Source: Nymphaea colorata (taxonomy: Eukaryota > Streptophyta > Magnoliopsida > Nymphaeales > Nymphaeaceae). Taken from it: DNA of 64,000 nucleotides. The translations under genes and the position numbers were made by a program. The stretch covers positions 13,156,571-13,220,570 of the forward strand of contig NC_045138.2 in NCBI RefSeq assembly GCF_008831285.2, given 5' to 3'. This document shows positions 23,930-35,799 of this stretch, piece by piece; the first letter of the stretch is position 1; each line of letters begins with the position of its first letter. The notes below the pieces were generated by a model, which was not told where the DNA came from, did no database searches, and worked only from the letters and a program-made list of their open reading frames with translations.

Positions 23930-24191
23930 TTGAGGAAACTCAAACCATCCTCTCTGCTCTGACCGATATTCAGGCCAAACTCTTGTCTCTAGACTAAACC
24001 GTATCATAAGAATAGAATCCCAAGTTGGTCACCTATCCACTATAATTTCTCAACTGAAACCTATAACCCCATCGGCCCCTACAAACAAGACCCCTTACCA
24101 ATACACTGTCCTTAGCCACCTAACATCCTTGGAAGGTCGAACCCAAACCATAGAAGCCAAGATCTTACAAGTCCAGAAGCAACTCTCATGA
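23930..24191 (+). pseudogene. Badnavirus-like ORF1 remnant
   Basis: Coding-like sequence without a clear ATG, broken by stops and a frame change near 23995-24010 (ILSALTDIQAKLL, later IRIESQVGHLSTIISQLKP and GRTQTIEAKILQVQKQLS). It ends in CTCATGA, so its TGA overlaps the ATG of the next frame. An ATGA overlap between ORF1 and ORF2 is characteristic of badnaviruses. Only this C-terminal part is legible. Confidence 0.6.
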
Positions 24192-24592
24192 ATGACAACA
24201 TTGCGTTAAAAAGGGCTCTTTCGATCACAAATGCTATCGAGTCCCCTTCAGTTGCATACGTGAAGCCTTCGAACAACTCATCAGTTGGAGCTGCAACATC
24301 TGCTTTAATCAAGCAGAACAATATGATGATCCAGTTGGTTACTCAAGTAATCGACAACCAAATACAACTTGCAGCGAAGCTTGCGGATCTTTCTTCTCAA
24401 ATCAAGACCGCAACCACAAAAGAAGATACTCTATCAGACTCTCTGATAGACGAGCTCGGAAAGAAGTTTAAGGACCTTTCCATCGGCAAACCAGTCGAAA
24501 ACAAAGGAAAACTGCACGTCGTTACAGATCTTTATTCTATCCTTAAAGACGAAAAGAAGAAAATCAAGAATAGATCGACGACCGTCAGTTAG
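24188..24592 (+). CDS. Badnavirus-like ORF2 (virion-associated type)
   Basis: An intact 134-aa frame beginning at the ATGA overlap. Its centre is a helical segment with heptad-like spacing (QLVTQVIDNQIQLAAKLADL) and its C-terminus is Lys-rich. Badnavirus ORF2 proteins are about this size, have a coiled coil and a basic nucleic-acid-binding tail, and associate with virions. The match is by position, size and architecture. The reading frame survives although neighbouring viral genes are broken, which may be chance or relative youth. Confidence 0.65.
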   Translation: MNDNIALKRALSITNAIESPSVAYVKPSNNSSVGAATSALIKQNNMMIQLVTQVIDNQIQLAAKLADLSSQIKTATTKEDTLSDSLIDELGKKFKDLSIGKPVENKGKLHVVTDLYSILKDEKKKIKNRSTTVS

Positions 24593-24975
24593 TTCATCCC
24601 AAACTCTAGCTTCAACTTCTCAGTCCGAATTTGAGGATCAGATCCGAGATTATAACAACCACCAAAGATGACGCCACACTTTCCAGAGGAGGATAAATTC
24701 CCTCATCCGGCGTAACCACCGAGAATTTCTTGAAGAACAGCTGCAACCTGAGCAGCAGCTGAGGAGATCCCTATGCGAACGTGCAAATATGGTACCAGTA
24801 GAGGTACTGTACTCAGCACGTAGCAACACGGATCAGCACCGTGTTTATCAGCATCTATCTGAGGAAGCGATCTCCTGCCTTGACAACCAGCAAGTGGACC
24901 GACCATTCATCCAAACGGAGAGCTACCTAAACCCTAACCTTGAAGCTCATGATCCTTGGTCCGTGAATCTGTTAG
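24593..24975 (+). pseudogene. Badnavirus-like ORF3 N-terminus, truncated
   Basis: The start of the viral polyprotein. FEDQIRDYNN is followed by a stop near 24668 and an Arg-rich stretch. Then comes PVEVLYSARSNTDQHRVYQH with SEEAI, the conserved segment ahead of the movement-protein domain in badnaviruses. The sequence stops at about 24970, where an RNase H piece begins in the opposite orientation. The movement, coat and protease regions are absent. Confidence 0.75.
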
Positions 24976-25148
24976 GAAAGTGATCATTCGGGATAATGTG
25001 TCTGCTATAACGTTGTCTTTCCCGTCGATGTGTTCAAAGGATACATCGATTCCTAGCCCCGTAATGTAATCTACGAAGGTTACCCATCTGACTCTGGAGG
25101 GTTTATTGATGTTGGACTTGTTGAAGAAGCTAATTATGGCTTGGCAGG
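24965..25148 (-). pseudogene. Second viral RNase H fragment, antisense
   Basis: On the minus strand this reads QAIISFFNKSNINKP, VDYITGLGIDVSFEHIDGK and ADTLSRM. It is the same region as 22200-22385 but clearly diverged, so it is not a simple local inversion of that copy. One end joins the ORF3 start and the other passes directly into TTTAGGG repeats after TGGCA. Confidence 0.9.
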
Positions 25149-25323
25149 GTTTAGGGTTTAAGGTTTAGGGTTAGGGTTTAAGGTTTAGGGTTTAGGGTTA
25201 TGGTTTAGGGTTTAGGGTTTAGGGTTTAGGGTTAGGGCTTAGGGTTTAGGGTTAGGGTTTAGGGTTTAGGGCTTAGGGTTTAGGGTTTAGGGTTTAGGGT
25301 TAGGGTTTAGGGTTTAGGGTTTG
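25147..25323 (+). repeat. Interstitial telomeric repeat (TTTAGGG)n
   Basis: About 175 bases of TTTAGGG with variants such as TTAGGG, TTTAAGG and GCTTAGGG. This is the plant telomere motif at an internal site. Units are imperfect, as expected for an old interstitial tract. The left border is viral RNase H sequence. Confidence 0.97.
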
Positions 25324-28300
25324 CAGGATCTGTCGGCCTGAGCTGTGTCTGTTTCTCCTTCAATCGATGCCACGAAAGTATTTCACTTAGAGAGAGAATG
25401 TTCTTGCGAACTTACTTGCTTTCTTTGTGGCTTTCTTGTGCTTTTCTTTTTTCGAATCAAAATATCGGGATTCTTATGAGGTGAGCAAAAGTAACCCGAA
25501 GAATGTGTAAAACCTTGAAAAATGTCCCCAAAGACAAAAAGAATTATCTTTCACAGGAAACTCTGGATCGTGTTAATATGAGAAGGGAAATCATGAATTG
25601 TAGAGAATCTGAAAGCGATGTGGACTTATTCTTGAGACCGTATCATGCTCGGAAGGATCAGGAAAGTTTCAAGATACCAATCTGTGCAATGTTTTTTGTG
25701 ACTGGGAAATGAAAAATACCTTTTCCAGCGTCGGTCCTCATATAAAGGCCGTGGCGGCGAAGAGTGCTTCTGACTTCTTTGGTAGGGTTAAGGGAAATGT
25801 TCACTGGTTTGCAATGGGAGTACGCTTTTTATTTGGAAGGATGGACCGCAGATGCTGATTTGAATGAGGCCTCGAGGTTGTGTTGCAACTGCCAACTAGG
25901 ACTGCCCAACAAGTTGAATGACACGAGCTCGACTCGTATATTAAACCAAATTGAGTTGGAGCCTAAACGTGAACTTGTCCGGCGAAATCAGCTAGACAGG
26001 CTCTCCTTGTTCAAACTCGATTAAGCTCAATTTTGTGCGTTTAGTGTTGACGATATCTTGGCCTTTGGATGTAATAATTTGGTAATCTATATTAAGAGGT
26101 TGGATTGCAATAACGTTCTGAATACTGTTAGAATTAACAGTCGTTCTCAACGTAATTTAAATGGCACATCTCTTGGGGCCATCGTATGTTGAAATTAAAA
26201 CACACTTTCTCATGGTGTGTATTCGGGGTTTAACTTAGTATTCATGTGCTCGAAATTTTTTTTTTTCAAACAGTTCGTTCCAACTTCGCTTTTGCTTTCT
26301 GTTTTTCTCACGCAATTTTGTGCGAGATTCTCTCTGAAACTTTTTCCAGAAACACGTTGAAGCTTTAGTTATGTAGTAAAATTACGCTTTAGTTTGCATC
26401 TTCCTATTTATCTTGGAAAATTTGTCCCCGAAGTCAATACATGGGAAATCCAAGTATGGACTTTGAATTCATGATGCGCTGGAGATTGGAGCTCTGGTGA
26501 GCCTGCAAGGCACGTTCTCACCTTTAATTCACTGTGTAATCTGCTGCATCACCCATTTCATATGAACCACATACTTGGGTACAATGGGCACAGGTCGATC
26601 ACTTTACTTTACTCATATGCAGTGATTGCACCATCTACGTGCCTTCCATTAGATGAGTGCAATGGGATTAACTACCTGTTCTGAACTCCACATGCCCCTG
26701 GATATGGATCTTGGATCTTTCCAATAAGTTGTACTTCCCAATGCAAAGTAGGACGGTTTGTGGATCTGATAAGCGACTTTCAGTTAGTACATATGGAATT
26801 GGCAAGACGAGAAGTTGACATGTGCATGAACACCTTGGAAAAAATTTCTAGTTCTCCGGCTTTACCGATCTACTCTGCTCATCTGCGTTAACGATTACTT
26901 TCTCTTTCTGCGTATGAGAAACGTTACATAAAACACTATCCCTTTTATATATCCAAATCAACAAATCTATAATTTTGGGGAAAAAAAGGAAAGTCGATTT
27001 ATGTCTTATCAGTCTGCGCTGCTCCAAATACTCCGCACCTCGTATGCCTTTTGACTCTTGCAACTATTTGTGTCTTCAACATCACTATTACGTTTGAAGT
27101 ACAGAAACCCTCATCCTCCTGTCCACCTTTATACAAATCCTAAGTTAGGGGTTGATTCGCACTCTTAACTATGTGGTACGTACTTAAAATGCAGGTCTTT
27201 TATATCTCAAGTTCTTATTCTTTTTGCAATGGATGTGATTATGTTCCAAAACCTAGCAAGAGGCACCGGAATCACCTTTTATAAAACGGAAAAATGTGAA
27301 TCAATTGATTTCTAGATCTGCTATCGACGGAACTAAATTATGCTAACCTAGGATCCCTCACCAAGGCAAGCCTGCAGCAGCGAGGTGAGGATGGGTGATC
27401 CATCGTGGTGAATCTCTTTCTCAACCCATTGTTGTCCATTGGAAATTAATCAAACCTCCACTTCAATTAGGAATGTTATAAATGGATCAGATATCGGGGT
27501 CAAAATGGCTTCAGAAAAAAAAATTTAACGTCCAATTAGGGAATCGTTTTTGAGAAATTAGATTCTGGTCCATTCAATATTTAATTAAAATTCAATGTTT
27601 ATTTAAAATCCGGTCAGATCTCCATTCAAATTAGGATTAGGTTATAGCTTTAAATAAACATCTAATATCGACACGTTTTAGAAAGTTCGTTTTGATGTAT
27701 GATAATGCAGTTCAGATTCTACTATGTATTATTGGTTGTTAATTAAGAAGCTGGATTCTAATTGTCTCATACTTCATGGACATTTTAAGCATTAAGGTAA
27801 AGCGAGTGTGTTCGGCCTACGGAAGGATAGGAACCTCGGTTGACCAGAGGCCATACCCCCTACACTCAGTATGGATTCGCCTGTCATGACCTGGTTACAT
27901 TTGTAAAAACCGGTGTTTGGCATTTGAACCAATTGCACGCATCCATGTCTCACTATACACAACTGCAAACGGGGTCGGCGATAAATCATTTTATACAGTT
28001 CAATTGCTCAACTGCCTGACCGCAGATTTCAGTATACCTTCAACATAAAAATAACACAGTCAAAGGGTTAAAAGATAATTATCTTTAACCTGGTACTACC
28101 AGCTAGTCGCCCCCAAGAGGAAATGCTGATCCAAAGGGATAATGAAGACCAAAAAAAAAAATCTTGCAGCCTATAAACGCTATATAATTGTCATATAATT
28201 GTCTGTGAAAAGAGTAACATCAATTTGACCAAAAAAAAGAGTAACATCAAAATCAGGCAAGCTCTCACGGACTGCCGTTGTTATTGATGGCTTAGAACAT

Positions 28301-28375
28301 ACAAAATTTGTCGGAAAGGGCCTGAAACCCTAACCACTGGACGGTGGAACTAACAGGCAGAATAAAGCATGAAAC
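25324..28375. other. Gene-poor spacer before pyruvate kinase 3' end
   Basis: No recognised gene. Small open frames at 25503-25712 and 25764-26024 (plus) have no known domain. The second includes GAGCTCGACTCG-type sequence common in plant MITE-like repeats. The last few hundred bases are presumably 3' UTR of the minus-strand gene that ends at 28376. Confidence 0.45.
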
Positions 28376-28953
28376 TCAATCTTCCAGCTCTATAATCTTC
28401 ACCACAGATGCATCACCGACCTTTTGACAAACGACAACGCGATCATGTGACTTGATGATACCTGATGCCTTCCCGTGATCCAACGCAACCTTAAGAACCG
28501 ACTCATTGGTAGCATTGGTTGACTCCGCCTGTAGAAATTTTGTAAACTCATTGAATAGCACAAAAAGAAAAAAAGAAAAAAGCTTGAACTCAATCAATAT
28601 CTGCATAGGTGTGTGGGACTGATCGCTGGATGGAAACGAGAGAGAGAGAGAGAGAGAAAGGAACTTACTGGATGACGCGGATCAGCCAACATAGGGAAAA
28701 GACCTCTTACTATCAGAGATTGCCTAGCCTGCTCACGCCATGGAGAAACAGGGGTTACTTCATAAGATTATTTCCGCATGAATGAAATAAGCCACAGAAG
28801 AGCTTGGAAACCAAAAGAAACAAAGATCATTTCAAGAAAATAAATGAGCATCAATATATGGCTGGAGAGAGACAGACAAATTAACATTGGAAAAAACATA
28901 GCCAATGATAACCATGCAACATAAAACAAATTTGTTTCCATATATGTTTCCAT

Positions 28954-29011
<58 letters not shown>

Positions 29012-32000
29012 TTGCAATATTCACTTTCAAGAAAGACTCAATAATAGTTAATACCTCGCCAAAAAAACGGTTCCTTTTGCCAAAAAAACGGTTCCTTTTG
29101 CCAAAAAAACGGTTCCTTTTGAACAAAGTAACGTTCGTTAGATGGACTTCAAAACCTAAATCAGCGTCTTTTAAAGGTGAAAAATAACAGTTGAAGCTGC
29201 CAGAAGAAGCGCCAGAAAAGACTTCAAGATTGCTCATGCAGATAGGTCGTAGACGTTACTAGCTTAAGATATACAGACCACTTGTTCCCGATGACAAGGA
29301 GACAACATGTCATTTGGACAAGTTGAATATATACTGCAGCCAGGTCCTCCACTAAGTAAAAGCTCTGTACTTTTTTCCCAAGGAGCTAACAAGGAGAGAT
29401 GGAGTCCATTTTCCCTGCGTGTGTGTGTGGGGGGCAGGATGTAGCAACTGCATCTACAGGGCAAATTAAATTCTCATGGATAATAAAAGTTCGTAGAGCA
29501 GATTGAATAATTCTCACACGATTCTCACCTCTCACAGGAAATTTCTCAAGGAACTGGTGCTGAAATAAGATTCACCAGGTAATAAAGCAAACTTCACTTG
29601 CATCACCATTCAAACTTTGCAAGGAAAATTAGTCGATCCTAGCCTAGTGGTGACATGAAACACCATATCCACAAGGTTTAGGGATAGAGTCGAAGTTTTC
29701 AGGACGGCTTTTCAGTATTCTTTTGGTCCGGAAATTTGTATTCTTCCACTTTGTTCATTTAATTTTAACCTCCAATAATGAGTTAAAGATAGCATATTAT
29801 TGAGTCAGTATTACTTTGGTCCGGAAATTTGCATTCTTCCACTTTGTTCATTTAATAAATGTAGTATATTATTAAGTTAAAGTTGGTAATTACATATAAA
29901 AGTGGCCCTTCTAAGAAACAATCAAGACAATGACTAAAGCAATACTGACATACCTCAAAAGCACCAGTAAAGCTCCACCGCAGCTGGTTTGTTTTGAGAC
30001 GTGGTATGACCACAGACAGTACAGGCATAGTTGGTCTGTACTTCGCAATCAATCTGCACCGAAATGAAAGTATTAAAGACCTTGGATAAGGACAAACATG
30101 AGACACATAATACTAACTAAACAAACCTGATTGAAGGACCAAAAAATGCTCAGAATGCTAAACAAGATTCTAAAAGGTTGTACAATTACCTTGCAGCTCT
30201 TCCAGATGATGTAAAGCAAATAATGACAGAAGCCTTGACCTTGATGGCTGCACGCACCTGGAAGAAATTTTGAAAAGTTCACACTTAAATCCTACGGAAT
30301 TTGGGAAATTCTAAAAATATATCCTTACATCAGAATTAGTACACTGATAAAAAGGATACAGTACGACAGAAAAGAGATAAAAATAAAAGAGAACGGCAGA
30401 AACATTAAGCATACAGCCGAAGAAGCAATGGACTCTAAGTGTGACATTGGTTCTCCAACGTATTTTACAGTCTTCTTGAAATAGAGGTCTTGATTGAAAA
30501 CTTTTTCTGCCTGCAAGTAGAGAAAACCTCTATAAGAACTTTGCTGACATGAGAAGACTAAAAATTCCATGCCGCATGCAATCATGAACGCTCTGGGCAG
30601 AGTTGTGTCTGCAAACAAAAAAAAATTTACCTCAGCACAAATTTTGCCAACTATAGAAATGGTTTCAACAGGATACAACCCACGGAGAGTTTCGGCACCC
30701 AAAAGAATTGCATCGGCACCTGTACTTAACAAATATGTAAGTCAAACATAAGCTACATATAGACAATCATCTACTGTTGAAACCAAAGCCCCATTACAAG
30801 GCAGCATTCAGGTTTCCAAGAAAATCAGAAAATCTTGAGAAAAAACCACTACCATCTAATATCGCATTGGCCACGTCAGTTGCCTCAGCACGTGTTGGTC
30901 TAAGGTTGTTTGTCATACTATCTACAACACGTGTAACTACAGCGGGCTTTCCAGCCATGTTACACTTGTAAACAGCAGCCTTCTGAAATAAAAACACCTG
31001 TACAATAGGCAACAAACTAGACTTGAGAAAGATTAAATTTAAAATTCTGCTAAAGATTCTGGTTCGCTAATCAATCATATCCACTTAAAAAATTTAACAG
31101 AAATGAGAAAAGAATATTCACTATTCAGAGACACCTTGACGCTAGGAGACAAGAGATGAATTAGCTAATTGTGAAAAACTAGATCCACCAGGAATGCCTT
31201 AGTATATGAAGGCAGCAAAATAGTGACAAAAGTAGAAATATTACCTAAAAGGGACAGCAGATCCGGAACTCTAAAATAATAAGGTTAAATAAAAGACAAC
31301 ATTAAGAATATGGAAATTTATTTAATTACCAAGAATGAAAGCATCTAATTAGGATTTCAAAACAAAGAAACTCACCTTCTCAGGTGGAAGATCTAAACCA
31401 AGACTACCCCGAGAAACAATGACACCATCAGCTTCTCGTAAAATCTCATCAAAATGGGTTAAACCCTGGAAAATCACAATGAAATATCAATTACAGAGCT
31501 TATGTTTTAAAGCAGCCAAAAATAATCAACTAAATCACAAGAAAACACACAAAGACCCTAAAGAAGGACAAAAGAAATTATTGATAATGCTAAAAATCTC
31601 ACAGAAAGGGTCACCTCTATATTCTCAATCTTTGCAAAAATCTGGGTCTGACGAAGATCACCCAGCTTAGAAAGGAAATCACGAGCCTATGCCATTAGCA
31701 TGAAATGGTCAGCAGAGAGTTCATGCTTCAGCATAAACACAGCATCTCAAAATACAGAATCTCCATGGAAATACAAGCATCGGAGAAGCAGAAAAATGTT
31801 CTTACATGACGGATATCTTCTGCGTGACGTGTATAAGATAGTGAAAGAAAGTCAATATTGTTCCGAACACCCCATGTGCTTATGACCTGAAACATCCCAT
31901 TCAAACGACATAATCAAGAATGTTTGCAGCTAACTTGATTTAAAATCAATATTAAATTCTATGAACACCCAAGAGATTAACCAGACCAAGTTCCGAAACA

Positions 32001-33288
32001 GTCATCAGCATTACAGAAAACTACACCTGAAAATTTTCCTTTTTCTAGGGAATTCCCCTCACTGCTATATGCAAAGTGAAGTTCTTTCCATTTGTCCTCT
32101 TACGTGTGAGACACAAACCTAAGATGCAAATTAATAAGGTAAACAGAAACTTCCGTACAAAGTGTACAGAAAGGTTTGTGTGATGGGGAACGGTTAGGTC
32201 AAAAAGGACTTGAACCCCAAACGTCTCCTTGAACTAACAAGATTTTGCATCTCCTTCAAGTGTTGGCTTTGTTTTACCAGCACAGGATGCAAATTTCTGA
32301 ACGGAAATTTGAAGATTGTTAGACCACCTGAACGGGTAGTCCAGAGGTTTCGGTAATTCAAGCAGTATCTTCAAGTCATTATTTTCTTCAAGCATTACAT
32401 TCCTTCCTATCAATCATAGCGCAAGCATGGCTTTTGATTATACAGATTACTAAAATTGATGGTATTGTTCCTTATTTGTGGGAGGCTTCTGAATCTAGAA
32501 ACCCACTGAACCGTTATAGCTACCATCATGCAAGCTAGTTTTTTCACTAATATAGGGTACTCAGCTTTATAATTTGCACTTATTATGATGCTTAGTATAA
32601 AGTCTCACTCTTTTATCACCTGATACTCCAAAAGTCAATCTCCAAGCTGATTTTCTATTAAATTGCTTAAGTTCAGCCGCTTCAGAATCAAAAGGCCAGA
32701 GCATAAATGTGATGGCAGAGGGAGAAACCAAAAGCAAGAAAAGACAATAACGAGCAACGTACTTCCTTATCTGCATCAGTCAGAGTTGGTAAGTCAACAC
32801 GAATGTGAGCAAGATGGAGTGTAAACAGTGAACCGTTCAGTGTAGCATCGTTCCTGATCACACACACTACATCATCCCCTTCCAAATCGGACACCTGAAG
32901 TTAAATAATTTGAGGCAAAAGGGATCAAATACAAGATTTACACACAGAGACAGCGATGTTCAACACCAATGACAAGCCTACCTCAAGTGAAACAGTAGTG
33001 GCTTCGCTTCCTGTGAAAAGGTACTGGCTGATGGCAATGACATCACCTTTTTTAACACTCTGCAACATGGAGAGATAAAATCAGGCTACCCCACAGAAGA
33101 CGAAGACAAATAAAAATAAGGCTATTACACAAGGTGATTCAGTCAGGCACTACATAGGAGGTTAGCCGCTAAGTCACAGGGGTATTCCAGTTTTTAGAGT
33201 TATTGTCCATTAACATATAATGCTTTTGTTTACATCACTTGCTTACTTAAATGTTGCTTTCATTTTGATTTTTTGTATTATCTTGCAC

Positions 33289-33350
<62 letters not shown>

Positions 33351-35234
33351 GGATTATATGCTACATTTTCTAAAGTTACTGTGCCCAACCCATGTGACTT
33401 AGGTTAGCTGCTTTCAGCAGCACCCCCAGAGGCCCTGACAACTTCCAAAAACAAAGATGCAAGAACAAGCAAGCAGAAGGACGATTGTTCCATATGTCGT
33501 CTTTGACGGGCATGGAGACCTTGTAAATTTTTTAACATGGTAGGAACGGGCAAAGTAATAAATATAAGAGTGACAGACAACAGGAATAATAGGATGGAGT
33601 TCTACAATCTTAAGGAGGATCTGAACGAAACCCTAAAAAAGTCCTTTTTGTACAAGTGAGGTTTTGTTAAAACTTGATTTATTAATGATCTGTTTGAAAT
33701 TTGGTTTGTGTGCTTGCACGACACGCCTGAAAAGGTGATTTTAGTGAGAAACCAAGGAAGAGAGAGAGGGAGGGGGGGGGGGGCATGATTAGGTTATTTA
33801 CTCCCTTTTGTAAACATTGTTTTGTCAAAACTAATTTTTACAAACCCAATTTTGACTGTCATTCAAGCACGCCTAACACTGTGTTTAGACTCCAAAACGC
33901 CATTTGAAGGTGCCATCCAAATGTGCCTTGAAACATTTAAATAAAGAGTAAATAAGATCAACAAAGGTGCAAGCACGGATGAACTGGAGAACAGGAGGCT
34001 GCAGTAATAGAACATAAAAGAGGATCAAGAGATGCACGAGATTTTCAATTTCAGTTCCCTAATTCATGCAAAGCTGAACCGAGAGTAAAGCTAAAACGTT
34101 GGAAGGAAAAGGAACATGACAGACCTTGGCAAGGCCGTTAAAATTTATAGGCAACAGTTCTGAGGATGCATCTTTGTCCTGGTTTGGCGTTAAAATAACT
34201 GAGGCATCCGCTTTCAGCACAATCTCCTTCTCACTTTTGTTGACCACTTGCAGTTCCGGACCTTCAGTGTCCAACATAACCTGTGAATTAGGAGGAACGG
34301 AAAAAGGACAAAAGAAAGAGTTCAGAATCGCTAAAGCCAGAAGAAAAAAGATCCATAAAGAGAAGCGGATGCAGAAGGCCTAGGCCATGCTGGTGGTGTG
34401 AAAATCCCTCTCTCGTCGTTCTTCTTGAGTGTTCAGTTCATATTCGTCGATTTTTACCCCTTTGTATGAGGCGAAAGCACCCAATGGCAGCATATCATAC
34501 TCGTGGAAACTAAACAGTTGGCGCTCTTAGCTAAGCCGGAAATTGGGCCACAGGAAGGAAATGGAGACAGAGGGCAAGGAAAGATGATGACGCCTTCGCG
34601 GGAAAATAAAAAACAACAATAGTAAAAGCAACTACAACAACGACGACGACGATGGCTACGACGTCGACAGTCAAAGTGCAGCTATTAAGGTAGCCTGCCG
34701 TCCATTAGCATTTACCGGAAAAAACTAATCTCCAAGTAATAAACACAGAGTCGCGCCTGAGTGCATGCACACAGCGCGTCTGAAGAAATATCATTTCCCA
34801 TTTCTATTTTGCAGCCGAATAGATATCCGGCAGAAAACGAGAAGACAGACGCAAGACGTGGCGAGTTACCGCGCAAAGTTTTGTGGTGGCTTTGACTGCT
34901 TTCTTCAAGTTCTCCAGAGTCTCTTGGTGGTAATCGGCGTCGCCCCATGAGAAGTCGAAACGCGCAACTGCAAACAATAGACGACGCGAAACGTTGAAAA
35001 AGGAACTAGAATTTCTTCGAGCTAGAAAATGTCTTCTCATATTTTGTTCTTGTCAAACCTCTGAACAAAGTATGACAAAAAATGAATGTAACATAATAAT
35101 AACTAATCAACCACATGATACCAGTCGTGGTAGGAATTGCTCCACTAGATTCTGATGACAAGAACAGCAAACGCAATCGCAGCGAAACAGAAGAAAGCCC
35201 GTCGTCCAACAGGGCGTCCGCACCACCGCCAGTG

Positions 35235-35266
<32 letters not shown>

Positions 35267-35799
35267 TCACGTACCGGACATGCCAGCCTTGAGGCAGCCT
35301 GAGATCACTTCGACTGTCCGGGATTTGGGTCCAAGCGTCCCAACGATCTTCGTCATCGCAGGAAAGAAAGTCTGCGCGCAAAACACACGAACGGAGCAGC
35401 CACTTTACATCCCAAAGAGGAGAAGGGGAGGAGAGGGGAAAAGAGAAGAACGAACAAAAAACAGCCTCAATGTAGAGGAGGCTTCACAATCTTCACCCCT
35501 TAATCGGTTTAACCTCTCAAACATGGAATAAAAGTTTAAAGGAAACAGGACTCGGGAGGTATTTTCTGCAACAACTGATGAAAGGGGAATTCACTAATCG
35601 ATATCTGAAAAGAGTCGTAAATAGTGACATGGCTCCCTCGAGCTACAATTTGTGAAAGAAAGAAGAAACAAACAAAACAAAGTGAAAAGCATGCAAAAAT
35701 GGAGGAAGGCTCGAGGGAAAGGAACTATACCGGTCTAGAAGGCTCCAGGATGGAAGCCATCCTGATGGGTTCTTCGAGCAACAGATGTGTAGCCTGCAT
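28376..35799 (-). CDS. Cytosolic pyruvate kinase family protein (16 exons)
   Basis: A complete gene. Exons (minus) are 35731-35799, 35275-35371, 34870-34967, 34125-34280, 32982-33059, 32763-32894, 31806-31886, 31615-31686, 31376-31465, 30853-30997, 30631-30719, 30415-30510, 30190-30257, 29954-30053, 28669-28728 and 28376-28528. All have GT-AG borders and phases agree. They total 1584 bases, 527 aa. The start [20 protein letters not shown] and end VVKIIELED match the Arabidopsis At2g36580/At3g52990 subclass, and no plastid transit peptide is present. Pyruvate kinase makes pyruvate and ATP from phosphoenolpyruvate and ADP in glycolysis. Barrel, B and C domains are all present. The catalytic Lys is in FAKIEN (residue 256). 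Several canonical residues differ: ARFDFSWG for ARxNFSHG, DTEGPEL for DTKGPEI, SRGSLG for ARGDLG. The Arabidopsis relatives share at least part of this, so it is a subclass trait, and activity may be atypical. Confidence 0.96.
28953..29011. repeat. CT-AT-GA palindromic microsatellite in intron
   Basis: A (CT)n run, an (AT)n run and a (GA)n run follow each other without interruption, so the whole tract is close to self-complementary. It lies in the intron between the last two-exon group (28728 and 29954) of the pyruvate kinase gene. Confidence 0.9.
29058..29121 (+). repeat. 21-bp unit repeated three times
   Basis: GCCAAAAAAACGGTTCCTTTT occurs three times head to tail at 29058, 29079 and 29100, with no visible differences, in the same intron as the CT-AT-GA tract. 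Confidence 0.92.
33291..33351. repeat. AT/AC/AT compound microsatellite in intron
   Basis: (TA)n, (CA)n and (TA)n runs in succession within the intron between exons at 32982-33059 and 34125-34280 of the pyruvate kinase gene. Confidence 0.9.

Noticed and set aside
25147-25323. True chromosome end
   Set aside because: The repeats are degenerate, short, and followed by tens of kilobases of ordinary sequence with genes.
25764-26120. Possible retroelement piece (GAGCTCGACTCG and a VDDIL-like peptide)
   Set aside because: The peptide is not followed by any RT signature and the DNA motif is too common in plant repeats.
32150-32250. tRNA-like segment (TTGAACCCC-type T arm on plus or minus)
   Set aside because: No acceptor or anticodon stem can be drawn around it.
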